Below are positions 36,916-44,877 of a stretch of 64,000 nt of DNA, one piece after another. The DNA is taken from positions 1,488,001 to 1,552,000 of the forward strand of contig NZ_JACJOT010000008.1 in the NCBI RefSeq assembly GCF_014695715.1, written 5' to 3'. The translations under genes and the position numbers were made by a program. Positions within the stretch are counted from its first letter, which is position 1, and each line of letters opens with the position of its first letter. The stretch is from Microcoleus sp. FACHB-68 (GTDB taxonomy: Bacteria > Cyanobacteriota > Cyanobacteriia > Cyanobacteriales > Oscillatoriaceae). The notes under the pieces are model-generated. The model worked only from the letters and a program-made list of their open reading frames with translations. It searched no databases and had not been told where the DNA came from.

Positions 36916-38157
36916 CTACTGTCGCCACTTAGTTTGAGGCACTTCTGTTTGCGCCAACAACTTACCTTGAGAAATAACATAACAAACCGTAGCACGCCGG
37001 CGGATAGCATCAAACCGATCACCGGCATCTAAAACAATTAAATTTGCCGGCTTGCCAATTTCTATCCCGTAATCATCTAACTGCAAAGTGCGCGATCCCT
37101 GAGTTGTCACCATGTCATAACAAGCATCAATTTCTGCCATGCCGGTCATTTGGCAAACATGAGCAGCCATGTAAGCAACATCTAGCATACTGCCGGTGCC
37201 TAAACTATACCAGGGATCTTGGACACAATCATGTCCTAACGATACATTAAGTCCTTGCTGCCACAATTCTTTGACTCGTGTTACACCCCGGCGTTTGGGA
37301 TAAGTATCCGTCCGCCCTTGAAGGGTGATATTAATCAGAGGATTGGCAATAAAATTAATTTGGGAACGCTGTAACAATCCCATTAATTTATAAGCGTAGG
37401 CGTTGTTATACGATCCAAAGGCAGTGGTGTGACTTGCCGTAACTTTTGAATTCATGCCGGCGCGAATTGCACAAGCGGCTACAACTTCTAAAAAGCGCGA
37501 TTGCTCATCATCGATTTCATCGCAATGAATGTCAATCAGCCGATTGTATTTGCCGGCTAATTCAAAAATTCGATGCACAGAACGCACACCATCTTCACGG
37601 GTAAATTCATAATGGGGAATTCCGCCTACTACATCCGCCCCCATTTCTAAAGCTTTTTCTAAAAGTGCTTCATTCTCTGGTTTGCCATAAATTCCATCTT
37701 GCGGAAAGGCAACGACTTGCACAGTTATCCAGTCTTTAACTTCTTCTCGCACTTCCAACAAGGCTTGCAAAGCAGTGAGACTAGGTTCACTGACATCCGC
37801 ATGAGTGCGAACAAATAAAACACCTTGAGAAGCTTGTTGTTTAAGTGTTTCTATTGCCCGTTCTTTAACATCGGTTAATGTCAGATTTTGCTTGCGTTCC
37901 GCCCAAATTTCAATTCCTTCAAATAAGGTTCCGCTTTGATTGGCACGCGGTTCACCGGCACTCAAAGCGGAATCAAGATGAATATGCGATTCTACAAAGG
38001 GTGGACTCACCAGCTTGCCATCAATCGGAATCACAATTTCAGCTTCAACGTCTAAATGAGGCGCAATAGCCGAAATTTTTCCATCTGTAATTGCAATATC
38101 AATTTGTTCGCCGGCAAGTGAGCGGCACCCTTGCAAAAGTAAATCATTTTTCATCAT
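36916..38157 (-). CDS. Cytosine-deaminase-like amidohydrolase
   Basis: The 413-residue product is a metal-dependent amidohydrolase closest in motif pattern to cytosine deaminase CodA. VESHIHLDSAL supplies the two N-terminal metal histidines, IDIHCDEIDDE the later histidine and the catalytic glutamate, TASHTTAFGS a further histidine, and LGHDCVQDPW the metal aspartate. It should deaminate a pyrimidine or related heterocycle; cytosine is likely but not certain. The ATG at 38157 overlaps the stop codon of the upstream gene as ATGA, so the two are translationally coupled; the frame is open eight codons further upstream inside that gene. Confidence 0.85.
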   Translation of the reverse strand: MMKNDLLLQGCRSLAGEQIDIAITDGKISAIAPHLDVEAEIVIPIDGKLVSPPFVESHIHLDSALSAGEPRANQSGTLFEGIEIWAERKQNLTLTDVKERAIETLKQQASQGVLFVRTHADVSEPSLTALQALLEVREEVKDWITVQVVAFPQDGIYGKPENEALLEKALEMGADVVGGIPHYEFTREDGVRSVHRIFELAGKYNRLIDIHCDEIDDEQSRFLEVVAACAIRAGMNSKVTASHTTAFGSYNNAYAYKLMGLLQRSQINFIANPLINITLQGRTDTYPKRRGVTRVKELWQQGLNVSLGHDCVQDPWYSLGTGSMLDVAYMAAHVCQMTGMAEIDACYDMVTTQGSRTLQLDDYGIEIGKPANLIVLDAGDRFDAIRRRATVCYVISQGKLLAQTEVPQTKWRQ

Positions 38158-38975
38158 GGACGCCCCGTTACAACTCCCCAAAAATACTTTTTAAATGAGA
38201 ACACATCAGCTTCTACGTGCATTTTTCTCGCCCACGTATAAATATCAAAACTGATGTTACCAGTGATCGGATTACTTGGCATCGAAATATTACCCACCAA
38301 TGCTATCCAGTGACTAGGGTAAGGCATCACCGGCTGCTTGTCTGTTAACAAACCATCCGAATTAACCAAGGCAAACGCTACGCCGCCGGCATCAATGGCT
38401 TCTGCTGCCTCGCGCATGGCGTCGAAATCTCCCATAACAAAGGCATGGTGATATTTTACCTCGCGATATCCTAGCACCTCTGCCACCCATCCTTTCATCT
38501 CCCAAGACTTTGTCATTCCACTAATATTGCGGATGATGTCAGGTGCGTCTGGTTCAACATCAAACAGCACATTTTCTGATTCTCTTAGGGTCGATAAAAT
38601 CATCCAATCGGCTTCGTCCATTTGCAGTTCCCCTCGATTTTCTCGCAGGCTATCTGATGCCGGTATCCATTTGGATTGCGCGTGAAATCCGCCAATTTGA
38701 AATAAATTGCTACAGATTTCAACATAGCGTGAGGGATGTTTACGAACCAACTCAAATAAAACCGCAGCAGGGCCACAAAACGGCTGCCGGCCTTGATTAA
38801 TATTAAAGGGATTTGTGACCCGCGCTCGCATCTGCTCAATTACTTTTTGTTGCGCTAATCCTGGCCAAACTCCGCTAACCTTCGAGTTCTCAAACTTTGT
38901 CAGTGCTTGGAGTGCCGGCTCAACTAGATGGGGTTCTGGAAGTTGAGAGTTATTTAAGACTGTCGCTGAAACCAT
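38154..38975 (-). CDS. Unrecognised protein with candidate papain-like Cys-His-Asp triad
   Basis: I do not recognise the family of this 273-residue protein with certainty. GRQPFCGPAAVLFELVR places a cysteine at the head of a helix as in C39- and phytochelatin-synthase-like peptidase folds, PSHWIALVGN supplies a histidine before a beta strand, and FDIYTWARKM an aspartate in the order expected for a papain-like site. KMHVEADVFSFKKYFWGVV closes the chain. No signal peptide is visible, so it is probably cytoplasmic. Its stop codon overlaps the start of the cytosine-deaminase-like gene, so the two proteins are made together. It may be a peptidase, transpeptidase or amidase; the function is inferred only from residue order. 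Confidence 0.7.
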   Translation of the reverse strand: MVSATVLNNSQLPEPHLVEPALQALTKFENSKVSGVWPGLAQQKVIEQMRARVTNPFNINQGRQPFCGPAAVLFELVRKHPSRYVEICSNLFQIGGFHAQSKWIPASDSLRENRGELQMDEADWMILSTLRESENVLFDVEPDAPDIIRNISGMTKSWEMKGWVAEVLGYREVKYHHAFVMGDFDAMREAAEAIDAGGVAFALVNSDGLLTDKQPVMPYPSHWIALVGNISMPSNPITGNISFDIYTWARKMHVEADVFSFKKYFWGVVTGRP

Positions 38976-39211
38976 GTGTAAAGTTTTTATCGTAAATTTA
39001 CTATTTTGCTCTCAAAAAGCCAAAACTTGCCGGTGCTTTATCAACCGGCACAAACCGATTTTAGCAGCGACAAGTCGTTTTTAAGTGAGATATTTGTAAA
39101 TACAGGCAGCTAAGTCGCTGTACAGGAAAATGCCCAAGAAAACAGATTTTAAAAAGCCTTAAGTAAAAAGCATTCGGCAAAAACTTTCTCCCCTTTTTCT
39201 TTGAAATTATC

Positions 39212-39502
39212 CTAATCTAGCAGATAATTCTCGAAATACGCCCAATGCTCATCCTGACAATTCGCTCTCAAAACATCTTTCGCTTTATCTGTCAAAATCA
39301 ACTTACCCTCAGCAGTAGCGGGAAACTCTGGCCATTCTCTTAAGCCGGCCTCAGCTAATATATGTTTCATCCTGTTGACAGCGTCCATCAGACTGAGCAG
39401 TAAGTGATGCTCCTGCATCCATTCGTTAACATCGGGTACTGCAGAAACAGGATTTTCATGATTGGAGAGGTGATTTTCTGAGGATTTGGTAAAAATTTTC
39501 AT
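39212..39502 (-). CDS. Small hypothetical protein
   Basis: The 96-residue product starts at an ATG preceded by GGGAGG at good spacing (the frame is open five codons further to a TTG, which lies across that site). The sequence is mostly helical and acidic, with EWMQEHHLLLSLMDAVNRM in the middle and EHWAYFENYLLD at the end. No family was recognised and no membrane helix is seen. It lies 236 bases upstream of the peptidase-like gene on the same strand, so they could share a transcript. Confidence 0.7.
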   Translation of the reverse strand: MKIFTKSSENHLSNHENPVSAVPDVNEWMQEHHLLLSLMDAVNRMKHILAEAGLREWPEFPATAEGKLILTDKAKDVLRANCQDEHWAYFENYLLD

Positions 39503-39976
39503 ATTTAAGCCTCCCAAGAGTTTCTATCACAAAAGGTTTGTATATTTATAATGAACTCTTGTGAAGATTTTATCTGTGATTATACTGAACCTTGCTATGT
39601 GATAGATTGAAGCGGTTTCAGTGATCGGCATCACTTTATTCTGATCCCTGCTGCTCAGTCATTCAACCCCAACTTAATGATGTCAACGGAAATGTTAAGT
39701 CTGAGTTTGACAAACTGCCGAGAATGATTCTTTAACCGGCAACTTAAAACAAAAAGCGATTCCAGCAACCGTTTTTATCAGCGACCAAAACAAATACTTG
39801 CTTAACCACTGGATTAACTATGCCAGAATGAGTGGTTTAGACTCCGCCAGAAAGGACACTTTTAGGTGAAGTCTAAACTAGCGGCTAACGGATTTATTAA
39901 AGTTTCATGGTTGCTGTGTTTACCCGGCCAAATACTGTTTTAGGTATTCTTTAGTGGGGACACAGCCGAAAGGTTA
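39503..39976. other. Spacer with a 9-bp inverted repeat
   Basis: No gene is supported. GTTTAGACT at 39835-39843 faces AGTCTAAAC at 39870-39878 exactly; it could be an operator or mRNA hairpin near the end of the LuxR-type gene. Confidence 0.4.
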
Positions 39977-40741
39977 TTAGCGGGAATTCAGCACCGAGTT
40001 AAATAAATCTGAGTTTGCTCCCGATGAATGAAGCCTTGTATCTGAAAGCTGTGCAACCATCTGTGCACGGGATGAAACCTCAAGCTTACGGAACATTCGT
40101 TTTAAAGCTTGCTTCACAGAATTTTCAGTAATCCAAAGTTGATTGCCAATTTCCGCGTTTGTTTGGCCCAACGCCACCAATTGTGCAATTTCCAACTCAC
40201 GAGGTGTCAAACGTTCGGCTTTGCCGTTCTGAAGGAAACCGTTATTAAACGTTGGCTGCTGTAACTTTCCTGCAAAAATGCCTTCTGAACCCCCTGTTGC
40301 AACCCAACTCGATAAGTGCAGGCAGATAGCACCCAAATCGACTAGATTTTCGCTATCAAAAGCAGGCATTGCCTTTTCGCGTGTGCAGCCGACTACGCCC
40401 ACGATTTGACCGTGATTAATGATAGGTCCCGCCATCACGTGCCAGTGATCGGGACGAGGACAGATTAATTTCCAAGCCTTGGGGGTTGTCACTAATGCTT
40501 CGTGAACCGGAGCATAGCGCTCCGCTAAATAACGCACCACAGGATTATGCTCGATTGAGAGTGCAATTTTCAGAAAATCCTGAAAATTGCGATCATTTAA
40601 AGGCAGTTGATCAAAGAAAAAAATTGCCCATCGTTTCGCTGCAAAATATTCACCAATTTTTGGTGCGATTTGCGCTTGCAGGTCGGATTTGCTATGGGTT
40701 TGGCGAATGGCTTCCAACAGAGGCTCTAAGGAACTTGTCAT
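39977..40741 (-). CDS. LuxR-family transcription regulator with GAF-like domain
   Basis: The 254-residue protein has an N-terminal GAF-like sensor (about 15-150; WHVMAGPIINHGQIVGVVGC is the core sheet) and a C-terminal LuxR helix-turn-helix (about 180-240; LTPRELEIAQLVALGQTNAE and ITENSVKQALKRMFRKL). The pattern matches FixJ/NarL-type DNA binding but without a receiver domain, so a small ligand or protein would control it. It is divergent from two membrane-protein genes across a 97-base spacer and probably regulates them. Confidence 0.88.
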   Translation of the reverse strand: MTSSLEPLLEAIRQTHSKSDLQAQIAPKIGEYFAAKRWAIFFFDQLPLNDRNFQDFLKIALSIEHNPVVRYLAERYAPVHEALVTTPKAWKLICPRPDHWHVMAGPIINHGQIVGVVGCTREKAMPAFDSENLVDLGAICLHLSSWVATGGSEGIFAGKLQQPTFNNGFLQNGKAERLTPRELEIAQLVALGQTNAEIGNQLWITENSVKQALKRMFRKLEVSSRAQMVAQLSDTRLHSSGANSDLFNSVLNSR

Positions 40742-40838
40742 ATGTGAAGGGGGAAGGGGTCTAAAGTGTACCCGTTCGAGGTCTAGAAGCGTTAAGGCGC
40801 TCAGCCTATATTAGCTTTAATCTCAACCATCGCCTGAT

Positions 40839-41261
40839 ATGACTATCAATCCAGAAATTGATCGCGCGGATAGAAGCGCGATGCAGGTCGGCTTTTATGC
40901 GACTTCAGTCGTCTTTAACCTATGCTTGATTACTCAATTGCTAACAGTCGGAATCGCCTACTTTATTAGTCCTGCTTGGTGGAATATTCACGTTTGGCTA
41001 GTCCGAGGATATGGTGGACTGTCATTAGTATTACTAGGATGGTCATTCATCACCCCATTTCCACCTCAAATACAACGCCTCACTGCGAGTCTACCCGTGC
41101 TGCTGGGACTACAGTTTGTCAGCATTCATCTCAAGAGTCCTTTGCACCTAGAGATACTACACCCTTTAATCGGGTTTTCGTTACTCTACGTTTCTTCAAG
41201 CCTTGTCCATCGTGTATGGCGCAGCTTATCGCTCAATCATCAGCATAATGAACAAGTTTAA
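40839..41261 (+). CDS. Small four-helix membrane protein (DUF6220-like)
   Basis: The 140-residue product has four hydrophobic helices, with YATSVVFNLCLITQLLTVGI the first, and a histidine-bearing pair (WWNIHVWLVRGYGG and LEILHPLIGFSLLYVSSSLV) that fits the DUF6220 family. The function is unknown. It ends nine bases before the MAPEG gene and shares a likely operon with it. Confidence 0.7.
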   Translation: MTINPEIDRADRSAMQVGFYATSVVFNLCLITQLLTVGIAYFISPAWWNIHVWLVRGYGGLSLVLLGWSFITPFPPQIQRLTASLPVLLGLQFVSIHLKSPLHLEILHPLIGFSLLYVSSSLVHRVWRSLSLNHQHNEQV

Positions 41262-41270
41262 GAGGTAAAG

Positions 41271-41699
41271 ATGACACAAGAAGCAATCTTTAGTCCCTTC
41301 TTTGCAACAATGTTTTTGACACTCCTAGTCTGGTTGTATATGTACATTCGTCGCCTCAGTTTCATCAAAAGCCAGAAGATCGATCCGCAAGACCTTGTTG
41401 CATCTAACGCACCCATGCAAATCTGGCCGCGAAACGTATCCAATCCATCAGATAACCTAAAAAATCTGTTCGAGATTCCGGTACTTTTCTATGCGCTCGT
41501 GCTCTACCTTTTTGTCACAAAACAAGTCGATACAGTGTACCTAACCGCCGCGTGGATCTTCGTTGGGTTTCGCGCATTGCATAGCGCCGTCCACTGTACA
41601 TTCAATCTTGTTATGCTTCGGTTCTACCTCTACCTGTTCGCTACCCTCGCGGTTTGGTTCATCGCGATCCGCGCAGCCCTTACCCACTTTGGCGCATAG
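41271..41699 (+). CDS. MAPEG-family membrane protein
   Basis: The 142-residue product has four membrane helices and matches the MAPEG family of membrane proteins involved in eicosanoid and glutathione metabolism. NLFEIPVLFYALVLYL and AAWIFVGFRALHSAVHCTFN are the family signature, the latter holding the arginine and histidines at the subunit face. Bacterial members are mostly of unknown substrate, and some show glutathione S-transferase or peroxidase activity. It follows the DUF6220-like gene closely; both are divergent from the LuxR-type regulator. Confidence 0.88.
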   Translation: MTQEAIFSPFFATMFLTLLVWLYMYIRRLSFIKSQKIDPQDLVASNAPMQIWPRNVSNPSDNLKNLFEIPVLFYALVLYLFVTKQVDTVYLTAAWIFVGFRALHSAVHCTFNLVMLRFYLYLFATLAVWFIAIRAALTHFGA

Positions 41700-42444
41700 G
41701 TATGCTTTCATATTGACGCAGCTTACCATTCAAATACAGCGGACGGCTGAAAGCTACTGGCGTTGAGTTCAAGCTTGTCTGCTTCCGCTGATTTGAGCCG
41801 TTGTGATAACAGATATGGGGAGTAGTTCGTTGTTAACTGAGGGAGGATCGTTCCTCAATTACCGAACTGTTCCTCGCAGTGCTTCAGCATCAATTGGTTT
41901 AATCAGGTAAATTCGTAGAAGATGACGGATGATCGCAAGCTGGAGTGGTAAGATACTTCCTATAATCTACACAAAATTATTAAAATCAAAACCTAGAAAA
42001 TTAACTTATTCAAGCCCTTTTCACTCCTACAAAATTAATTTGCCGAGCAACTGCTTAGTTAATATCGTTTGTAGATTGATCGCCTAGGGCCACCAACCAA
42101 AGAAGCCTTCTATTGCCCTTGACTACAATTTGCTGCCTGCGGCTTAACCCGAACTCACGTTACTTATTTTGATAATTTTTGCGGAATTTAAGACGAATGA
42201 GCAAGCCCACGCAATCCAATTTCTCAAAGTTATGCAAGCCCTAAACAAGAGGCCAGATAATTGAAATTTGTAGTTTATTCTTAGGATAGAATTACAGTTT
42301 TAGAGTTTGTCAAACAGCTATGAGATCACAGTGAATCTATGCCTAACGATAAGCTACTATCTGCGTTTAAAAAAATAACTTTAAATCTATTACTCAGTTT
42401 TTATCTTATAGAAGAAGTAGATGCTCAACCTGAAAAGAATCGCC
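41700..42444. other. Spacer with coding remnants
   Basis: No intact gene is supported. A minus-strand receiver-domain remnant lies at 41859-41950 (separate entry). A plus-strand stretch at about 42194-42265 reads EQAHAIQFLKVMQALNKRPDN before a stop, with no start or family assignment; it may be a gene tail. The region looks like decayed coding sequence. Confidence 0.4.
41859..41950 (-). pseudogene. Remnant of a response-regulator receiver domain
   Basis: On the minus strand the frame reads YLIKPIDAEALRGTVR and then a stop (41859-41909). This is the usual end of a receiver domain, where the conserved lysine-proline follows a beta strand. The upstream residues (LPLQLAIIRHLLRI) do not contain the expected aspartate region, so only a fragment remains. 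The call rests on one motif. Confidence 0.35.
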
Positions 42445-43866
42445 CTACTTTTCCGACAAAACACTAAAGCGCACAGAATCGCCATCTTTTAAAGGCTTGC
42501 CACTGCGGGTAACATATCGCTCTCCAGGTTGCAATCCTGAGACAATTTCCACTTGTCCATTCGCTCGTTCGCCGGTTTGAACACTACGCGCTTCTACAGT
42601 TGCCTTTTCGCCCTCTCCCTTGACAACAAACACAACTCCCTCACTCGATTTCGCATTTGCGCCGCTATTGCCTTGCTCCCCTCTTCCTGTGCTGCCTCTT
42701 TCTCCCTCGCCCTTGCTGGCTTGCCCACCGGCACCCTTACTGCCTTGCCCACCGGCACCTCTGCCCCCCTGCCTGCCACCGGCTTGCAGCGCCGCATCGG
42801 GTACAACGACGCGCTCAACTTGCCTGGTTGCAAAGTTAACTCTCGCTAGCAAACCACTACCAATTCGTCCATTGCTGTTGGGAATCACAACTTCCACCGG
42901 CACTAAGCGCGACGTCGGATCGGCTGCTGGAGAAATTAGGGTGATATCGCCGGTTAATTCCTCATCGGGAAAGGCATCTAAGCGAACTTTGACACTTTGC
43001 CCAACCCGAATATTTGACAGTTCCAATTCCGACACCTCAACCGCGATTTTCACGCTGCTAAAGTCCCCGATTCTCACAATTTCCCCTCCAGGCTGAACAA
43101 GGTTTCCCGGTTCTGTGATCCGCTGGGTAACAATGCCGCTAATTGGGGCGCTGACGGCTGCGTAGGAAAGCCGCTCTCTCGCTTGATCAACCAGCGCTTG
43201 CTGGGCAACAACTTGCCCTTGAGCGGCTGCAACGGCTTGCTGCTGTGTGCTGACTTGGGCTTCCGCAGAGCGCAGAACCTGCTCGGCTGTGCGGGCTGAA
43301 GTCTGTTCTTGTTGGGCGGCTTGCTGTGAGATCGCCCCTTCCCTAGCCAGAGGAGCTAAGCGATCCGCATCTGCCTGCGCTTGCTGAAGTAACAGTCTTG
43401 CCTCTTCTACGCGGGTACGAGCATTGCTCACTTCTGTTTGGGCGCGTGCCACCTCAGATTTGCTCGTCGCGAGTTCTGCTTCTGCCTGGGCAACGGCAGA
43501 TGCTTGCAGAGCGTTATCCAGTCTGGCAATGGCTTCGCCTTGTTTAACCGAATCTCCCACATTGACGTTGAGGCTCAGCAACTTACCTTCGATTTGAGGA
43601 CGTAAGGACACTTCCCGCACGGGGGCAGTGGTGCCGGCATATTCCAATTCTTCGGCTAATGAGCCGGTGCGGGCGACTCCCACATCCACCGGCGTTGCGC
43701 CTCCACCCTGTTGTGCGTTAGGTGGTTGAGGTTGGGCATCTGCCTCTTGCTTGGGCAATAGCCCGCAACCCGTTGAAACGACGAGTATGCCGGCTAAAAC
43801 TGTGAAGCTGAAAATCCTTAGACTCATAGGAATGGGAGTTACGCCTTTATTGTTAAGTTTAGTCAA
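42445..43866 (-). CDS. RND-type membrane-fusion lipoprotein
   Basis: The 473-residue product is a periplasmic adaptor of the HlyD/AcrA type. The signal peptide ends in a lipobox, VSTGCG, at about residue 33-35, so it is a lipoprotein. A lipoyl half-domain, a long coiled-coil hairpin rich in Ala and Gln, the second lipoyl half and a beta-barrel (PISGIVTQRITEPGNLVQPG) follow. A Gly/Gln/Ser-rich insert (about residues 358-406, with repeated GAGGQ and SKGAGG) lies ahead of the membrane-proximal domain, and ends with VEIVSGLQPGERYVT. ATG 43827 is an alternative start giving a tighter signal peptide. No permease lies downstream; the RND pump in the window is encoded on the other strand past PadR. 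Confidence 0.88.
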   Translation of the reverse strand: MTKLNNKGVTPIPMSLRIFSFTVLAGILVVSTGCGLLPKQEADAQPQPPNAQQGGGATPVDVGVARTGSLAEELEYAGTTAPVREVSLRPQIEGKLLSLNVNVGDSVKQGEAIARLDNALQASAVAQAEAELATSKSEVARAQTEVSNARTRVEEARLLLQQAQADADRLAPLAREGAISQQAAQQEQTSARTAEQVLRSAEAQVSTQQQAVAAAQGQVVAQQALVDQARERLSYAAVSAPISGIVTQRITEPGNLVQPGGEIVRIGDFSSVKIAVEVSELELSNIRVGQSVKVRLDAFPDEELTGDITLISPAADPTSRLVPVEVVIPNSNGRIGSGLLARVNFATRQVERVVVPDAALQAGGRQGGRGAGGQGSKGAGGQASKGEGERGSTGRGEQGNSGANAKSSEGVVFVVKGEGEKATVEARSVQTGERANGQVEIVSGLQPGERYVTRSGKPLKDGDSVRFSVLSEK

Positions 43867-43884
43867 GATTTATGTGAAAAGTTA

Positions 43885-43916
43885 TATACTTAGAGGAAGA
43901 TTTACTTATTAGTATA
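43885..43916. promoter_or_regulatory. Possible PadR operator (TATACT...AGTATA)
   Basis: TATACT at 43885-43890 and AGTATA at 43911-43916 form an exact inverted repeat with 20 bases between, in the 64-base spacer between the fusion-protein gene and padR. A dimeric winged-helix regulator could bind here. The site is inferred from symmetry and position only. Confidence 0.4.
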
Positions 43917-43930
43917 CCAGTTTGATATAG

Positions 43931-44518
43931 ATGCTTGAGCTATCAGCATTGGGTTTATTGCAGCGCGAACCTTTGCACGGCTACCGGCTGAAGCAACAGC
44001 TAGAGCTATTCATGGGAAGTTGCATCAGTGTCAACTATGGAGCGATTTATCCGCTGCTGAAGCGTTTGGAAGAGCGGGGTGAGATAGAGGAGGGTGCGGA
44101 AGAGACATCGGATGCCGGCCCGTGCCGCAAAACTTACAGCATCACCGCCAAAGGACGTGCTAGCTGGCGGCAAAAAATGCTGGAGCATCCCCAGGAAAGC
44201 TGGGTAAAAAGCCGCTCTCGCTTCATGATCAAGTTTTTCTTTTTTAACGATTTAGAACCGGCAGAACGAATCAAATTACTCGAACACCGCTTAATGGTGT
44301 GCCGGCTGCGGCAAGAGTATCTAGAAAATCAAGTACGCGAACATAACCCAGCCGATCCTTACCAAGCGGCAGGATGGCAGAGATCGCTAGAGATCCACAG
44401 CACTGAGATGCAATGGTTAAGCGATCAACTTGATAAAGAACGTTTAAACCTGCCGGCTACAAACTTGGCCGGCGCAAAAAAGGAAACCAAAGCTTTAGTC
44501 AAAGGTAAGGGAAACTGA
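43931..44518 (+). CDS. PadR-family transcription regulator
   Basis: The 195-residue product has the N-terminal winged-helix domain of PadR (about 1-85: LELSALGLLQREPLHGYRLK and YGAIYPLLKRLEERGEIEEG) and a C-terminal helical dimerisation part with LLEHRLMVCRLRQEYLENQV. PadR-type proteins usually repress nearby transport or detoxification genes and are released by a small molecule. It is divergent from one membrane-fusion gene and upstream of another with its RND pump, so it probably regulates one or both efflux units. Confidence 0.92.
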   Translation: MLELSALGLLQREPLHGYRLKQQLELFMGSCISVNYGAIYPLLKRLEERGEIEEGAEETSDAGPCRKTYSITAKGRASWRQKMLEHPQESWVKSRSRFMIKFFFFNDLEPAERIKLLEHRLMVCRLRQEYLENQVREHNPADPYQAAGWQRSLEIHSTEMQWLSDQLDKERLNLPATNLAGAKKETKALVKGKGN

Positions 44519-44877
44519 GAGCCGGCTGGACTAAGTGCAGATGGGGGAAGCGTTGAAAAATCTACTCCTTTGCCACTGCCGGCGCTTCACCCTAGAGGAG
44601 GAAGTGCGCTCTCAACAATTGGTAGTAACTTAAACACGATGCAGGAGCGAAGGGTGATGAATTAAGAGCTTGCCAACTAATCGAATAACTAATCGAATCA
44701 GCAGCGGTATCCATTCATCTTTTCCCCCAACTGGCCAGAGGTCAAGTTAGGCAAACAGAGCGGACGCCGGCAAAAAAATTTAAGGCGCTCAGCAAGCTTG
44801 TTGTATGCACCAAGCATTGTTGCAGCAAATCCTTGTCATTGATATCAATGTTGGCCAAAGGTCAGGAGTCCTAGCTG
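44519..44877. other. Spacer without a supported gene
   Basis: No coding frame with recognisable features was found. The last part, before 44878, contains GGTCAGGAGTCCTAGCTG, which carries the AGGAG ribosome-binding site for the next gene. Confidence 0.5.

Noticed and set aside
38154-38975. Phytochelatin synthase as a definite name
   Set aside because: Only the order of Cys, His and Asp and FCGPAAV are suggestive; the usual phytochelatin synthase signature was not seen.
42620-43096. Plus-strand frame of 158 codons antisense to the fusion lipoprotein
   Set aside because: It is Pro/Leu-rich only because it is the reverse of a Gly/Ala-rich repeat region.
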